This document shows positions 18,039 to 27,039 of a stretch of DNA of 64,000 nucleotides, piece after piece. Under the pieces are notes generated by a model. The model ran no database searches. It was not told the origin of the DNA and saw nothing but the letters and a program-made list of their open reading frames with translations. Source of the stretch: JANNNF01 sp963772935. GTDB taxonomy: Bacteria > Pseudomonadota > Alphaproteobacteria > Rhodobacterales > Rhodobacteraceae. The translations under genes were made by a program, and so were the position numbers. Position 1 is the stretch's first letter. Each line of letters begins with the position of its first letter. The stretch spans positions 372,001 to 436,000 of the forward strand of contig CAVYZK010000004.1 of the NCBI GenBank assembly GCA_963772935.1, in the 5' to 3' direction.

Positions 18039-19580
18039 ATGAACCTGCCCGCACATCCCCTGCCCGAATTGACCTTTTCAGACGATCAGGCTGAGGCCTT
18101 TGACCGGGTTGCCACCGAATTGCTGGACCATGGCATCGACCTTGGCCAGTCAGCGCTGACCCCGATGGCGGCAGGCAAGCCGTCGGTGCTGGCGGTGGTG
18201 GGCAAGGCGGGGTCGGGCAAGACCATGCTGCTGGCCAGCCTTTACCGCGCGATGAAAGAGGCCGGTGTCGATGTGATCTCGGGCGATTTTGAGGGGCGCA
18301 AACGCAAAGACCGGCGCACGCTGGCGATTTTGGCACCGACCAACAAGGCGGCCTCGGTGTTGCGGCTGCGCGGGGTTCCGGCGACGACGATCCACCGTAT
18401 CTTGTATACGCCGGTTTATGACCCGCAATATGAACGCATCGCCGAATGGCTGACCGGCACTGCCCCGCGCCCGGCAGTCGAGGGGTTGACCGAACTGGCG
18501 CTGGACCGGGCTTTTGCGTTTTATCAGACCGTGGCGTCGATTCCCGGAGCATTGGCTGCGGCGGGGTTGAAGGGCAGCGATTTCATCAAGGGGTGGAAAC
18601 GCCGGGAAGAACCGCTGGATGTGGGGTTCGTGGACGAATCCTCGATGCTGGATGAACGCCAGTTTGACGACCTGCGAGAGATTTTTCCGACGCTGGTGCT
18701 GTTTGGTGATCCGGCGCAGTTGGCCCCGGTCGGGCTGTCGGGGGCGATGGTGTTTGACCGGCTGGCCGAGGGGCGCAGGCTGGTGCTCAGCCGCATCCAC
18801 CGGCAGGCGGAGGATAACCCGATCCTCGATCTGGCGCATGCGTTAAGCGATGACCGGTTGGGGTTCGAGGAATTCGAGCGGATGGTCGAGGCTGCGTCAA
18901 AGCGCGACCCCCGGGTGGTGATGGCCGAACGGGTGGAGGCCAGTCTGATGGCGCGCTCTCCGGTGCTGGTCTGGCGCAATGCGACACGCATCCGGCTGAT
19001 CCACGCGTTCCGCAATGCTTATGGTGCGCCCGCAGACATGCTGCTGCCGGGTGAGCCGCTGGTCTGTGACGGGATCGAACTGCCGTTGAAGCACCGGAAA
19101 AAGCGGATTGATCTGGAGGCCCGGGGCCTGATCAAGGGCGCGCAGGTGATCTATCTGGGGGCGGGGTCGCGCGATGGGTTTGCGCGGCTGCATGTGGTGG
19201 GGGCGGAAGAACCGCAGGTGTCCGCCGCCAGTATCATCAAGATTGAGCGCCCGGATGAGGAGGAGCCGTTCATCCCCTCTGCCGCCCGGATGGGGGCCGC
19301 GTTTCTGCATGGTGCGGCGGTGACGATCCACAAGGCGCAGGGGTCGCAGTGGAACGATGTGCAGGTGTTTGCGCCCGATCTTTACGCCGCTGCCCAATCA
19401 GGCCGGTCCGAGGCTGGGGTGCCCTTGTGGAAACGGCTGGCCTATGTGGCGATCACCCGCGCGCAGGACCGCCTGCTCTGGGTGGTGCGCAACCGTTTGG
19501 CCCGCCCGGTGGAACCGCTCGGCGTGGCAGACCTGAAAGCGCCGCCAACCGCCCTGCAACTCGCCGCGACCGAGGACTGA
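18039..19580 (+). CDS. RecD-like ATP-dependent DNA helicase
   Basis: The 513-residue superfamily 1B helicase has Walker A VVGKAGSGKTMLLASLY near residue 53, motif Ia ILAPTNKAASVLR, a Walker B-like VGFVDESSMLDE, the Q-rich VLFGDPAQLAPV (motif III), AVTIHKAQGSQWNDV (motif V) and LAYVAITRAQDRL (motif VI). It resembles the AAA_30/UvrD_C_2 core of RecD2-type enzymes without their N-terminal extension and acts probably in DNA repair or conflict resolution. ATG 18039 was chosen because similarity begins at NLPAHPLPELTFSDDQ. Confidence 0.87.
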   Translation: MNLPAHPLPELTFSDDQAEAFDRVATELLDHGIDLGQSALTPMAAGKPSVLAVVGKAGSGKTMLLASLYRAMKEAGVDVISGDFEGRKRKDRRTLAILAPTNKAASVLRLRGVPATTIHRILYTPVYDPQYERIAEWLTGTAPRPAVEGLTELALDRAFAFYQTVASIPGALAAAGLKGSDFIKGWKRREEPLDVGFVDESSMLDERQFDDLREIFPTLVLFGDPAQLAPVGLSGAMVFDRLAEGRRLVLSRIHRQAEDNPILDLAHALSDDRLGFEEFERMVEAASKRDPRVVMAERVEASLMARSPVLVWRNATRIRLIHAFRNAYGAPADMLLPGEPLVCDGIELPLKHRKKRIDLEARGLIKGAQVIYLGAGSRDGFARLHVVGAEEPQVSAASIIKIERPDEEEPFIPSAARMGAAFLHGAAVTIHKAQGSQWNDVQVFAPDLYAAAQSGRSEAGVPLWKRLAYVAITRAQDRLLWVVRNRLARPVEPLGVADLKAPPTALQLAATED

Positions 19581-19628
19581 CTTCCCCTCGGCTGTCTACC
19601 GCGCTAGTCTTGCCCAAATCCCATCCTC

Positions 19629-19682
19629 TTTGCACAAATATCCCACGGGGGTGCGGGGGTGTGAAACCCCCGCTCCGCCGGT
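19629..19682. repeat. dispersed intergenic repeat, family A copy
   Basis: TTTGCACAAATATCCCACGG is followed by GGGTGCGGGGGTGTGAAACCCCCGC, which can fold into a G/C hairpin (GCGGGGGT with ACCCCCGC). It lies after the helicase gene and before the RAM-domain gene. Almost the same sequence occurs inverted at 62476-62522. Confidence 0.6.
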
Positions 19683-19715
19683 TGGCACGGGCACAACATC
19701 AAAAGGAAGCCGCCC

Positions 19716-19952
19716 ATGCGCTGCGTTTTCGTCCAGTTCCGCTGCACCCCCGGCAAGACCTATGAAGTGGCAACAGCGGTCTATGACCGTGAGATTGTCA
19801 GCGAATTGTATTCGACCAGCGGCGAATATGACCTGATCGCAAAGGTTTACATCCCAGACGAAGAAGACGTGGGCGTGTACCTGTCAAGCCGTCTGTTCGA
19901 CATTCCGGGCATTGTGCGGACGCTGACGACCATGACCTTCAAGGCGTTTTAG
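19716..19952 (+). CDS. stand-alone Lrp/AsnC ligand-binding (RAM) domain protein
   Basis: The 78-residue protein is only the C-terminal regulatory domain of the Lrp/AsnC family: VFVQFRCTPGKTYEVA, then SELYSTSGEYDLIAKVYI, and a tail DIPGIVRTLTTMTFKAF. There is no DNA-binding helix-turn-helix. Such small proteins form dimers or octamers, may bind an amino acid, and can modulate full-length Lrp proteins. The start follows AAGGAAG. It is a single gene, convergent with the nucleotidase gene. Confidence 0.88.
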   Translation: MRCVFVQFRCTPGKTYEVATAVYDREIVSELYSTSGEYDLIAKVYIPDEEDVGVYLSSRLFDIPGIVRTLTTMTFKAF

Positions 19953-19980
19953 GGGGCGGGTCAGCCCCGCCCCCTGGAGG

Positions 19981-21552
19981 TTATTTCACCGTGATGCGCC
20001 CATCGGCAAAAGGCGTATAAGGCCCGAGTTTGGCCATGTATTCGGCGGTCACATCGGCGAGGTCGGGGCCGAAGTCATAGGCGTTGGCCGCCCCGACGAA
20101 CATCTTGTAGCCATCGCCGCCACCCCGGACATAGTTGTTCGACACCACCTTATAGACCGCTGTGGGGTCAATCGGCCCCCAGGCATCGCCGCCGATAAGC
20201 ACTTGCACGTCTGACACGCGCGCGCCCGCAGCGGCGGCGGGATCGACGGTGTATTTCAGACCCGCGACCTGGGCAAAGCGGCCTGCGGCCTCCTCATACT
20301 GGCTGGCCCCATTTTCCAACGCAGCCACGATTGTGGCCCCGTCCACCTCGAACGTCGAAAGGGTGTTCTGGAACGGCAGCACGGTCAGCACTTCGCCCAT
20401 CGTCACCGGCCCTGCGTCGATTCCTGCGCGCACGCCGCCGCCGTTCTGGATGGCGATAGTGACGCCCTGGCCTGCCACGCGGTCCAGCATCGCCTCGGCG
20501 ATCAGGTTGCCCATCGGGCATTCCTTGGTCCGGCAGGTCTCACGGCTGCCGTCAATTTCTGCGGTGGCCTCCGCCACCAGCTTGGCGCGGATCTCCTCCA
20601 GCGGGACGGCCAGTTCGGCGATGCGGGCGACGGTGGGGGCGTCCTGCGCCACGGCGGCGTCCATGATCAGGGGCTCGCCCGTGGCGGTCACAACCTCGCC
20701 CGCGTCGTTGAAGGTGACGTTCAACTCGCCCAGAAACTTGCCATAGGCATAGGCCGACACGATGGCGGTTTTGCCGACCATGGTGGGGTAGGGGCCTTCG
20801 GCCTTGTCGGAGGTGTTGGACAGGTAGGTGTTGGTGTGGCCGCCGACGATCACATCAACGCCGGTCGTTTCTGCCGCCACCCGCTGATCCACCTTGTAGC
20901 CGGAATGGCTGAGCACGATGATCTTGGTCACCCCTTGCGCGGTCAGCGCGTCAACCTCAGCCTGAACGGCGGGGACGGGGTCGCTGAAGGTGATGTTCGG
21001 GCCGGGGCTGGCCAGTTCATCCGTGTCTTGCGGCGTCAGGCCGATCAGGCCCAGCTTTTCGCCGCCCTTCTCGATCACCACCGATTTCAGCAGCTTGTCC
21101 GACAGCAGCGGTTCGGCGCTGAAATCGGCGTTCGACATCAGGACCGGGAAGGTGACCGCATCCATGAAGCCGCGCAGAACCTCGGGGCCATCGTCGAATT
21201 CATGGTTGCCGACGGTCATCGCGTCATAGCCCAGTTTGCCCATGAATTCGGCCGACGCAGCACCCTTGTAATAGGTGTAGAACAGCGACCCCTGAAACTG
21301 GTCACCGCCGTCTACGAGAATGCTGTTGTTCGACCGCGCACGGGCATCGGCAATCGCCGTGACCAGACGGGCGGTGCCGCCGAAACATTCGCCTTTGCCG
21401 GCGTCTTCCTCGGAACAGCCCGAATCGAATTTCGAGATCGGCTCGAACCGGGCGTGAAAGTCGTTGGTGTGCAGGATGGTCAGGGTGTAATCGGCCTGCG
21501 CCGCCCCTGTCATCAGGGCCAAGGCCGCACAGGTTGTGAAAAACCGGGTCAT
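19981..21552 (-). CDS. periplasmic 5'-nucleotidase (UshA-like)
   Basis: The 523-residue product has a signal peptide (MTRFFTTCAALALMTGAAQA) and the two-domain plan of 5'-nucleotidases. The N-terminal metallophosphatase part shows ILHTNDFHARFEP, ILVDGGDQFQGS, MTVGNHEFDDGPE and VGGHTNTYL with the dimetal ligands. The C-terminal part has GNLIAEAML, IQNGGGVRAGI and the substrate-binding YKVVSNNYVRGGGDGY. It should dephosphorylate nucleotides in the periplasm. ATG 21552 gives the clean signal sequence and has AAGGGAG upstream. Confidence 0.9.
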   Translation of the reverse strand: MTRFFTTCAALALMTGAAQADYTLTILHTNDFHARFEPISKFDSGCSEEDAGKGECFGGTARLVTAIADARARSNNSILVDGGDQFQGSLFYTYYKGAASAEFMGKLGYDAMTVGNHEFDDGPEVLRGFMDAVTFPVLMSNADFSAEPLLSDKLLKSVVIEKGGEKLGLIGLTPQDTDELASPGPNITFSDPVPAVQAEVDALTAQGVTKIIVLSHSGYKVDQRVAAETTGVDVIVGGHTNTYLSNTSDKAEGPYPTMVGKTAIVSAYAYGKFLGELNVTFNDAGEVVTATGEPLIMDAAVAQDAPTVARIAELAVPLEEIRAKLVAEATAEIDGSRETCRTKECPMGNLIAEAMLDRVAGQGVTIAIQNGGGVRAGIDAGPVTMGEVLTVLPFQNTLSTFEVDGATIVAALENGASQYEEAAGRFAQVAGLKYTVDPAAAAGARVSDVQVLIGGDAWGPIDPTAVYKVVSNNYVRGGGDGYKMFVGAANAYDFGPDLADVTAEYMAKLGPYTPFADGRITVK

Positions 21553-21725
21553 CGCAAAACTCCCTTTTGGGTTGATGGGCCTAGCCTGCATGGCAAGCAG
21601 CGGGCTGTCAAAGCCGGATCGCCGATGGGTGCCACGGCTGTGCAACATCGGCGTGACACCGCCAATCGCCCCGCTTTGCTGCCAAAGGATTGACCAAAGC
21701 CCGTACAAAGGGCATTCAACGGCGC

Positions 21726-22064
21726 ATGCTGATTTACAAGATCCTCCGTCGCCCCGAATGGGATGCGTTCCGTGCCGCCGGGCAGACCCTTGGCGCGCCC
21801 GTTGATCTGGCGGATGGGTTCATTCACTTTTCGACGGCGGCACAGGTGGCCGAAACCGCCGAGAAGTATTTCGCCACCGAAAGCGATCTGGTGCTGGTGG
21901 CGTTTCAGTCCGATACTTTGGGGCCGCTGCTGAAGTGGGAGCCGTCACGCGGTGGGGCGCTGTTTCCGCATCTGTACCGGGCCTTGGTGATGGCCGATGT
22001 CGTCTGGGACAAATCGCTGCCCCTGGGGCTCAGCGGCCATATCTTTCCCGAGGGTGTGTGGTGA
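21726..22064 (+). CDS. DUF952 family protein
   Basis: The 112-residue protein carries the DUF952 pattern: MLIYKILRRPEWDAFRAAG, then VDLADGFIHFSTAAQVAET, LVLVAFQSD, LKWEPSRGGALFPHLYRAL. The fold is a small ADP-ribosyltransferase-like beta structure in recalled family descriptions, but the biochemical role is not established. Its stop overlaps the GTG start of pyrD by three bases, so the two are translationally coupled. Confidence 0.88.
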   Translation: MLIYKILRRPEWDAFRAAGQTLGAPVDLADGFIHFSTAAQVAETAEKYFATESDLVLVAFQSDTLGPLLKWEPSRGGALFPHLYRALVMADVVWDKSLPLGLSGHIFPEGVW

Positions 22065-23122
22065 GTCTGTATGAACGGGCGGGTCTGGCGCTGCTGCACC
22101 GCTTGGACCCCGAGGTGGCGCATGGGCTGAGCCTGCGGGCGTTGCAGGCCGGATTGGTGCCGCTGCCGGGGGTGGTCACATCGCCCCGGCTGGCCTGTTC
22201 GCTGGCGGGCATGACGTTGCTGAACCCGGTGGGGTTGGCGGCAGGGTATGACAAGAACGCGGTGGCGGTCGGGCCTTTGTCCCGTGCGGGGTTTGGCTTT
22301 ATCGAGGTGGGGGCGGCGACGCCTGTGGCGCAAGAGGGCAACCCCAAGCCGCGCCTGTTCCGCCTGACCGAAGACCGGGCCGCGATCAACCGCTTTGGGT
22401 TCAACAATGAAGGGGCTGCGGCGATTGCCGGGCGCTTGGCCGCGCGGGTGCGGGGGGCGGTTCCCGTGGGGCTGAACCTTGGGGCCAATAAGACCAGCGT
22501 GGACAAGGCGGCGGATTTTGCCGCCGTTTTGGCCACCTGCGGCGATCATGTGGATTTCGCCACGGTCAATGTCAGTTCCCCCAACACCGAAAAGCTGCGC
22601 GATTTGCAGGGGCCTGCCGCACTGACGGCGCTGCTGGATGGCGTGATGCAGGCGCGGGCCGGTTTGGCGCGGCCCATTCCGGTATTCCTGAAAATCGCAC
22701 CGGATTTGACGGAGGCCGATCTGGAGGCGATTGCCGCCGTGGCCGTGGCGACAGGCATTTCGGGGATTATCGCCACGAATACCACCTTGAACCGCGATGG
22801 GTTGCACGGGCCGCATAAGGCAGAGGCGGGTGGTCTTTCCGGTGCGCCGGTGTTTGAACGCTCTACCCGTGTGCTGGCGACGATGTCGGTGCTGACCCGG
22901 GGCGCGGTGCCGTTGATCGGGGTCGGTGGCGTCGGGTCGGCAGAGCAAGCCTATGCCAAAATCCGGGCAGGCGCACAGGCGGTACAGGTCTACACGGCGA
23001 TGGTTTATGAAGGCCTGTCGCTGGCCGCACGGATCGCGCGGGGCTTGGACGATTTGCTGGCGCGCGACGGGTTCAGCAGCGTGACAGATGCAGTTGGCAC
23101 CGACCGCGATCGCTGGGTTTAG
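22061..23122 (+). CDS. pyrD: dihydroorotate dehydrogenase (quinone)
   Basis: PyrD oxidises dihydroorotate to orotate and feeds electrons to ubiquinone at the membrane. The 353-residue class 2 enzyme has the amphipathic N-terminal helix (SLYERAGLALLHRLDPEVAH), NPVGLAAGYDKNA, GFGFIEVGAATP, NRFGFNNEGA, the FMN-site SSPNTEKLRDLQ with the catalytic serine, and LIGVGGVGSAEQAYAKIRAGA. GTG 22061, overlapping the DUF952 stop, gives the family start; the frame upstream is not family-like. Confidence 0.95.
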   Translation: MSLYERAGLALLHRLDPEVAHGLSLRALQAGLVPLPGVVTSPRLACSLAGMTLLNPVGLAAGYDKNAVAVGPLSRAGFGFIEVGAATPVAQEGNPKPRLFRLTEDRAAINRFGFNNEGAAAIAGRLAARVRGAVPVGLNLGANKTSVDKAADFAAVLATCGDHVDFATVNVSSPNTEKLRDLQGPAALTALLDGVMQARAGLARPIPVFLKIAPDLTEADLEAIAAVAVATGISGIIATNTTLNRDGLHGPHKAEAGGLSGAPVFERSTRVLATMSVLTRGAVPLIGVGGVGSAEQAYAKIRAGAQAVQVYTAMVYEGLSLAARIARGLDDLLARDGFSSVTDAVGTDRDRWV

Positions 23123-23517
23123 ACCGGCACGAACCTTCGCTCAACCCTCCGTCTTCCGCCCGGAACCACGCCCGTAGCGCGCCAGGCAAGGCCCGCTCTC
23201 CCAGCCCTCGCAAGTATGCTCGCGCGTTCGGCAGGCATATGCCGCCGTCACCAGCAGAAATTAGGTGGGAGAAGTTGAGCCATACACCTCAGAGAACTGG
23301 CGTTGCTTGCCCACCCGGCGCGCGGGCATTGCCCTGTCATCGTGCATGGCAAGAAGGCGCGCGGAAAAACGGTGCTGGTTCCCAGGGGGCTCATCCTGCC
23401 CTGGCCATCACGATGGTTGGAACTGTGGTGCCTGGCCACCACGGGCGTTCCGCCGTTTCCAAACCTGCCGCGTCAGAATGTTGCCATTCGTCGATGGGCC
23501 CGTTGCCGCGCCGCCCC
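23123..23517. other. 395-base intergenic region without recognisable gene
   Basis: Between pyrD and the convergent lipoprotein gene I find no ORF with family similarity, tRNA, or clear promoter. Several frames stay open by chance on both strands. Unlike most gaps here it has no repeat-family hairpin. It might hold a decayed gene or an unrecognised small RNA, but nothing in the sequence shows this. Confidence 0.5.
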
Positions 23518-23907
23518 TTACTCCGGATGCAGCGCCTTGCATTGGGCCACCACGCTGTCAGCGGCTTTCGCAAGCATGCGGCGCTTGGCCTTCAGGCTTT
23601 CCAGCTTGGATGCCTCGGCCCCAAGGTCAATGGCGCGGGGTTTGGTCACGGTTTCAGGCACCTCATCCCAGCACATTTCTGGCGCGGGATTGGGGTTTTC
23701 TGCGGTGGGCCGAGGGCGGCAGCGCACCCATTCCGACGAATAGACCGTGACCTGATCCAGCGCATAGCCGCGTTTCAGGTTGCCTTCGGTTTCCACGATC
23801 AGCCGGTCCACCACCCGCAGATCCCGGGTGTTATAGGCGATGCACTGTTCCTGCGGCGTGCCGCAGGCGACCAGCAGAAAAAGGGCGGGCAGCACAAGAC
23901 GTTTCAT
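23518..23907 (-). CDS. small lipoprotein with C-terminal coiled coil
   Basis: The 129-residue product begins MKRLVLPALFLLVACGTPQEQC, a lipoprotein signal with lipobox LVAC near residue 15. The mature part holds the stretch DLRVVDRLIVETEGNLKRGYAL, a CRPRPTAENPNPAPEMCW segment, and a charged helix at about 95-125 (ASKLESLKAKRRMLAKAA) that looks coiled-coil. I recall similar unnamed lipoproteins in Rhodobacterales. It is divergent from hemF, about 110 bases away. Function unknown. Confidence 0.72.
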   Translation of the reverse strand: MKRLVLPALFLLVACGTPQEQCIAYNTRDLRVVDRLIVETEGNLKRGYALDQVTVYSSEWVRCRPRPTAENPNPAPEMCWDEVPETVTKPRAIDLGAEASKLESLKAKRRMLAKAADSVVAQCKALHPE

Positions 23908-24018
23908 CGGCGACTCCCATATCAGGACTGTCAGCCTAGCCCGCGCGGTGCCCGAGGCCAATTCCCTTATTCGACCCCCGGTGATAGGCATATCCGGAAA
24001 GCCCACAGGAGACACCGC

Positions 24019-24879
24019 ATGACCGACCCGTTTGACGCCCGCAAGGCCCGCGCTTCGGCCTGGTTTCGTGCCTTGCGCGATCAGATTGTGGCCGCGTTCA
24101 ATGGGTTGGAGGCGGCCCATGGCGCGGGTCCGGTAGGGGTGTTCGAGGTAACGCCCACCACCCGCGCCGATGGCGGCGGCGGCGAGATGAGCGTGATGCG
24201 CGCAGGCCGGGTGTTTGAAAAGGTCGGGGTGAATATATCCGAGGTGCATGGCGTGCTGGGCGACCGGGCGCAAAAGGCGATGGCCGCACGCGGTGTGCCG
24301 GGCATGGACACCGACCCGCGGTTCTGGGCCGCTGGGATTTCCTTGGTGGCCCATATGCAGAACCCGCATTGCCCCGCTGTGCACATGAACACCCGCATGT
24401 TCTGGACCCCGCATACCGCATGGTTTGGCGGCGGGTCGGATCTGAACCCCTGCATCGAATATGCCGAGGATACCGCGCATTTTCACGCCACCATGCAGGG
24501 GGCCTGCGATGCGCATGGCGCGGATTACTACGCGCGCTTCAAAGCTTGGGCGGATGAATATTTCTTCGTGCCGCACCGGGGCCGCGCGCGGGGCGTGGGC
24601 GGTATTTTCTATGACGATCTGAACACCGGCGACTGGGAGGCGGACTTTGCCTTCACCCAAGCCGTCGGGGCCGCGTTCCTGCCTGCCTTTGTCCCTTTAG
24701 TGGAACGCCATGTGGCGCATACTTGGGGAGAGGCGGAGCGCGAGGTGCAACTTCGCGCCCGTGGGCTTTATGCCGAATACAACCTCGTCTACGACCGGGG
24801 CACCAAGTTTGGCCTTGAATCAGGGCATGATGCCAATGCGGTGCTGATGAGCCTGCCCCCGGTGGCAAAGTGGTACTGA
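24019..24879 (+). CDS. hemF: coproporphyrinogen III oxidase, oxygen-dependent
   Basis: HemF decarboxylates two propionates of coproporphyrinogen III to give protoporphyrinogen IX with O2. The 286-residue protein shows GGGGEMSVMRAGRVFEKVGVN, NPHCPAVHMNTRMF with active-site histidines, WFGGGSDLNPCIEY, VGGIFYDDLN and EYNLVYDRGTKFGLESGHDANAVLMSLPP split over the C-terminus, all family hallmarks. The start at 24019 follows AGGAGA. Two further haem genes, hemE and hemC, are 1-3 kb downstream. Confidence 0.95.
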   Translation: MTDPFDARKARASAWFRALRDQIVAAFNGLEAAHGAGPVGVFEVTPTTRADGGGGEMSVMRAGRVFEKVGVNISEVHGVLGDRAQKAMAARGVPGMDTDPRFWAAGISLVAHMQNPHCPAVHMNTRMFWTPHTAWFGGGSDLNPCIEYAEDTAHFHATMQGACDAHGADYYARFKAWADEYFFVPHRGRARGVGGIFYDDLNTGDWEADFAFTQAVGAAFLPAFVPLVERHVAHTWGEAEREVQLRARGLYAEYNLVYDRGTKFGLESGHDANAVLMSLPPVAKWY

Positions 24880-24895
24880 CCTCCGCCCCCCGCCG

Positions 24896-25507
24896 ATGAC
24901 CCTGCCGGAAGCGCTTCCCGCCTTCTTTCTGACGGCGTTGCTGATGGAACTGACGCCGGGGCCGAACATGGCATGGCTTGCCCTGCTGGCCGCGACCGAG
25001 GGGCGCAGGCAGGGGATGGCTGCCGTGGCGGGGGTGGCGCTTGGGCTGGCGTTGATCGGGCTTTTGGCGGCGGCGGGGTTGGCTGCGCTGTTGTCGGCGC
25101 AGCCGGCTGCCTATCAGGTGCTGCGGTGGGCCGGGGTCGGCTATCTGCTGTGGATTGCCGTGCAAACATGGCGCGGCGCGGACGCGCCCGAGGAACGGGA
25201 GGCCACAGGGGCGGGCGCATGGCGGCAGTTCCGGCGCGGGCTGATCACCAATCTGCTGAACCCGAAGGCGGCGGTGATGTATGTGACCGTGCTGCCCGGT
25301 TTTCTGCCGCCCGACGCGGGGTTTGCGCAGGTGTCGGTGCTGTCCTTCGTGTTTGTTGCCGTGGCGACCGGGGTGCATGCGGCACTGGTTCTGGCTGCGG
25401 GGGCCGCAAGTGGATGGCTTGCCGATGGCGCGCGGGTGCGCCACACCCGCCGCATCATGGCCATTGCCTTGGTGGCGGTGGCGCTGTGGCTTTTGCAAAG
25501 GACATGA
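24896..25507 (+). CDS. LysE/RhtB-family amino-acid exporter
   Basis: The 203-residue inner-membrane protein has the LysE/RhtB plan of six hydrophobic helices, with the family motif LMELTPGPNMAWLA near residue 17, GRRQGMAAVAGVALG, and LITNLLNPKAAVMYVTVLPGF near residue 115. It should export an amino acid or a related metabolite; the substrate is not predictable. It follows hemF by 16 bases and may share its transcript. Confidence 0.88.
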   Translation: MTLPEALPAFFLTALLMELTPGPNMAWLALLAATEGRRQGMAAVAGVALGLALIGLLAAAGLAALLSAQPAAYQVLRWAGVGYLLWIAVQTWRGADAPEEREATGAGAWRQFRRGLITNLLNPKAAVMYVTVLPGFLPPDAGFAQVSVLSFVFVAVATGVHAALVLAAGAASGWLADGARVRHTRRIMAIALVAVALWLLQRT

Positions 25508-25510
25508 GGA

Positions 25511-25864
25511 ATGGCTGACATAGTGGTAAAGGCGCTGTACGCCAGCGTGGTCGAGGATGACGAGGAGGGGATGATGTTCGTGGGCTTTGCCGCAGGCGAG
25601 GCCGAGGACGAGGACTATGCCCTGTTCCGCCAACCGCTTGGCGGCGGCCCGGTGTGGTTTGAGGTGAACGACGAGGCGTTCGGGGCCGAAGACGCGCTGG
25701 AGAGTGTGACGATGGGGCCGGAAGGATTGGCGATCACGCTTGCCCGGCCTGCAAGCTACGGCTGGGCCAAGTCCGTTCTGGTGCAGATCGGGCCGGAGTG
25801 TGAGGACGCGGACGAGGCTTTGACCGCGTTGGCAGGAATGCTGGGGGCGGTGTGGCGGGGGTAG
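25511..25864 (+). CDS. acidic protein, possibly Imm10-like
   Basis: The 117-residue product is very acidic (DDEEG, EAEDEDYALF, ECEDADEA). The order MMFVGFAAGEAEDEDYALFRQ, WFEVNDEAFGAEDALESVTM, then LAITLARP resembles the Imm10 family of immunity proteins in polymorphic toxin systems, as far as I can judge by eye. No toxin gene is nearby. It starts four bases after the LysE-type gene, so it is co-transcribed. It could equally be an unrelated cytoplasmic protein. Confidence 0.5.
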   Translation: MADIVVKALYASVVEDDEEGMMFVGFAAGEAEDEDYALFRQPLGGGPVWFEVNDEAFGAEDALESVTMGPEGLAITLARPASYGWAKSVLVQIGPECEDADEALTALAGMLGAVWRG

Positions 25865-25868
25865 GGGA

Positions 25869-25912
25869 CCGATTTCTTTGAAGAAATCGGGGCGGAATTT
25901 TTGAAAATTCCG
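25869..25912. terminator. double hairpin between convergent genes
   Basis: Two hairpins stand in tandem: CCGATTTCTT/AAGAAATCGG (25869-25890, perfect 10-bp stem) and CGGAATTTTT/AAAATTCCG (25893-25912). They lie between the end of the acidic-protein gene and the end of hemE on the other strand, where a bidirectional terminator is expected. The AT-rich stems differ from the other repeats in this window. Confidence 0.65.
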
Positions 25913-25925
25913 GGGTGTGTCTCAG

Positions 25926-26954
25926 TTACCCCGCCCGTACCGTCTCGATCATCAGCGCGACATTGTCGGGGTTGGCGTCGGGTGTGATGCCGTGACCGAG
26001 GTTGAAGATGTGGGGGCCTTGGCGGAAGGCCTGCACCACGCGGCGGGTTTCGCGGACCAGCGCCTCGCCGCCGATGACCATATGTTCGGGCGCAAGGTTG
26101 CCTTGCACGCAGCCGGTGGGTTGCACGTGGGCGGCAGCCCATTCGGGGGTGACGGAATTGTCGATGGCGACGCAATCGGCCCCAGTGGCTGCGGCGAAAC
26201 CGATGTAGCCATCTGCAGCCTCCCTCGGAAAGGCGATGATCGGCAGACCAGGGTGTTTGGCCTTCAAGGCGCTGATGATACGGGCGGCGGGTTTCACCGC
26301 GAAATCGGTGAAGTCCTGGCCCTTGAGTGATCCGGCCCAAGAATCGAACAGTTTGACGACCTCGGCCCCGGCTTGCACCTGCATGGAAAGGTAGTCGATG
26401 GTGGCCTCTGTGATCACGTCGATCAGGGCGGAAAACGTGGCGCGGTCGGTGGCTTTCAACGCATGGGCAGGGCCTTGGTCCTTGGTGCCGCGTCCTGCGA
26501 TCATGTAGGTGGCGACCGTCCACGGGGCACCTGCGAAACCGATCAGCGTTGTCTCGGCAGGCAGTTCACGCGACAGGATTTTGACGGTTTCATAGATTGG
26601 GCTCAGGGTGTCGTGGATGGCATCTTTCGGCTTCAGCGCCTTCACACCCTCCATCGTGGTGATGGTCGAAAGGCGGGGGCCTTCGCCCGTCTCGAACCAC
26701 AGATCGGCCCCGAGAGCTTGCGGCAGCAGCAGGATATCGGCAAACAGGATGGCCGCGTCAAAGCCGTAGCGCCGGATGGGTTGCAGGGTGACTTCGGCGG
26801 CAAGGTCGGGGTTGTAGCACAGTTTCAGAAAATCACCGGCCTGCGCGCGGGTGGCGCGGTATTCGGGCAGGTAGCGGCCCGCCTGACGCATCATCCAGAT
26901 CGGGGGGGTGGGCAGAACTTCGCCCTGCAGTGCGCGCAGAATGGTCTTGGTCAT
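25926..26954 (-). CDS. hemE: uroporphyrinogen decarboxylase
   Basis: HemE removes four acetate carboxyls from uroporphyrinogen III to give coproporphyrinogen III. The 342-residue enzyme has the signature PPIWMMRQAGRYLPEYR near residue 17, AAILFADILLLPQALG with the catalytic aspartate, GFAGAPWTVATYMIAG and FNLGHGITPDANPDN. ATG 26954 gives the family start MTKTILRALQG. It is divergent from hemC with an 85-base shared promoter region, so the two haem genes can be co-regulated. Confidence 0.96.
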   Translation of the reverse strand: MTKTILRALQGEVLPTPPIWMMRQAGRYLPEYRATRAQAGDFLKLCYNPDLAAEVTLQPIRRYGFDAAILFADILLLPQALGADLWFETGEGPRLSTITTMEGVKALKPKDAIHDTLSPIYETVKILSRELPAETTLIGFAGAPWTVATYMIAGRGTKDQGPAHALKATDRATFSALIDVITEATIDYLSMQVQAGAEVVKLFDSWAGSLKGQDFTDFAVKPAARIISALKAKHPGLPIIAFPREAADGYIGFAAATGADCVAIDNSVTPEWAAAHVQPTGCVQGNLAPEHMVIGGEALVRETRRVVQAFRQGPHIFNLGHGITPDANPDNVALMIETVRAG

Positions 26955-27039
26955 GGATCGCCCCCTTTGATGCGTCATGGGTCCGATGCCAGCGGGGGCT
27001 TGTCAAGAGTTGTCAGGTAAAGATGACACCTGTAAGACT

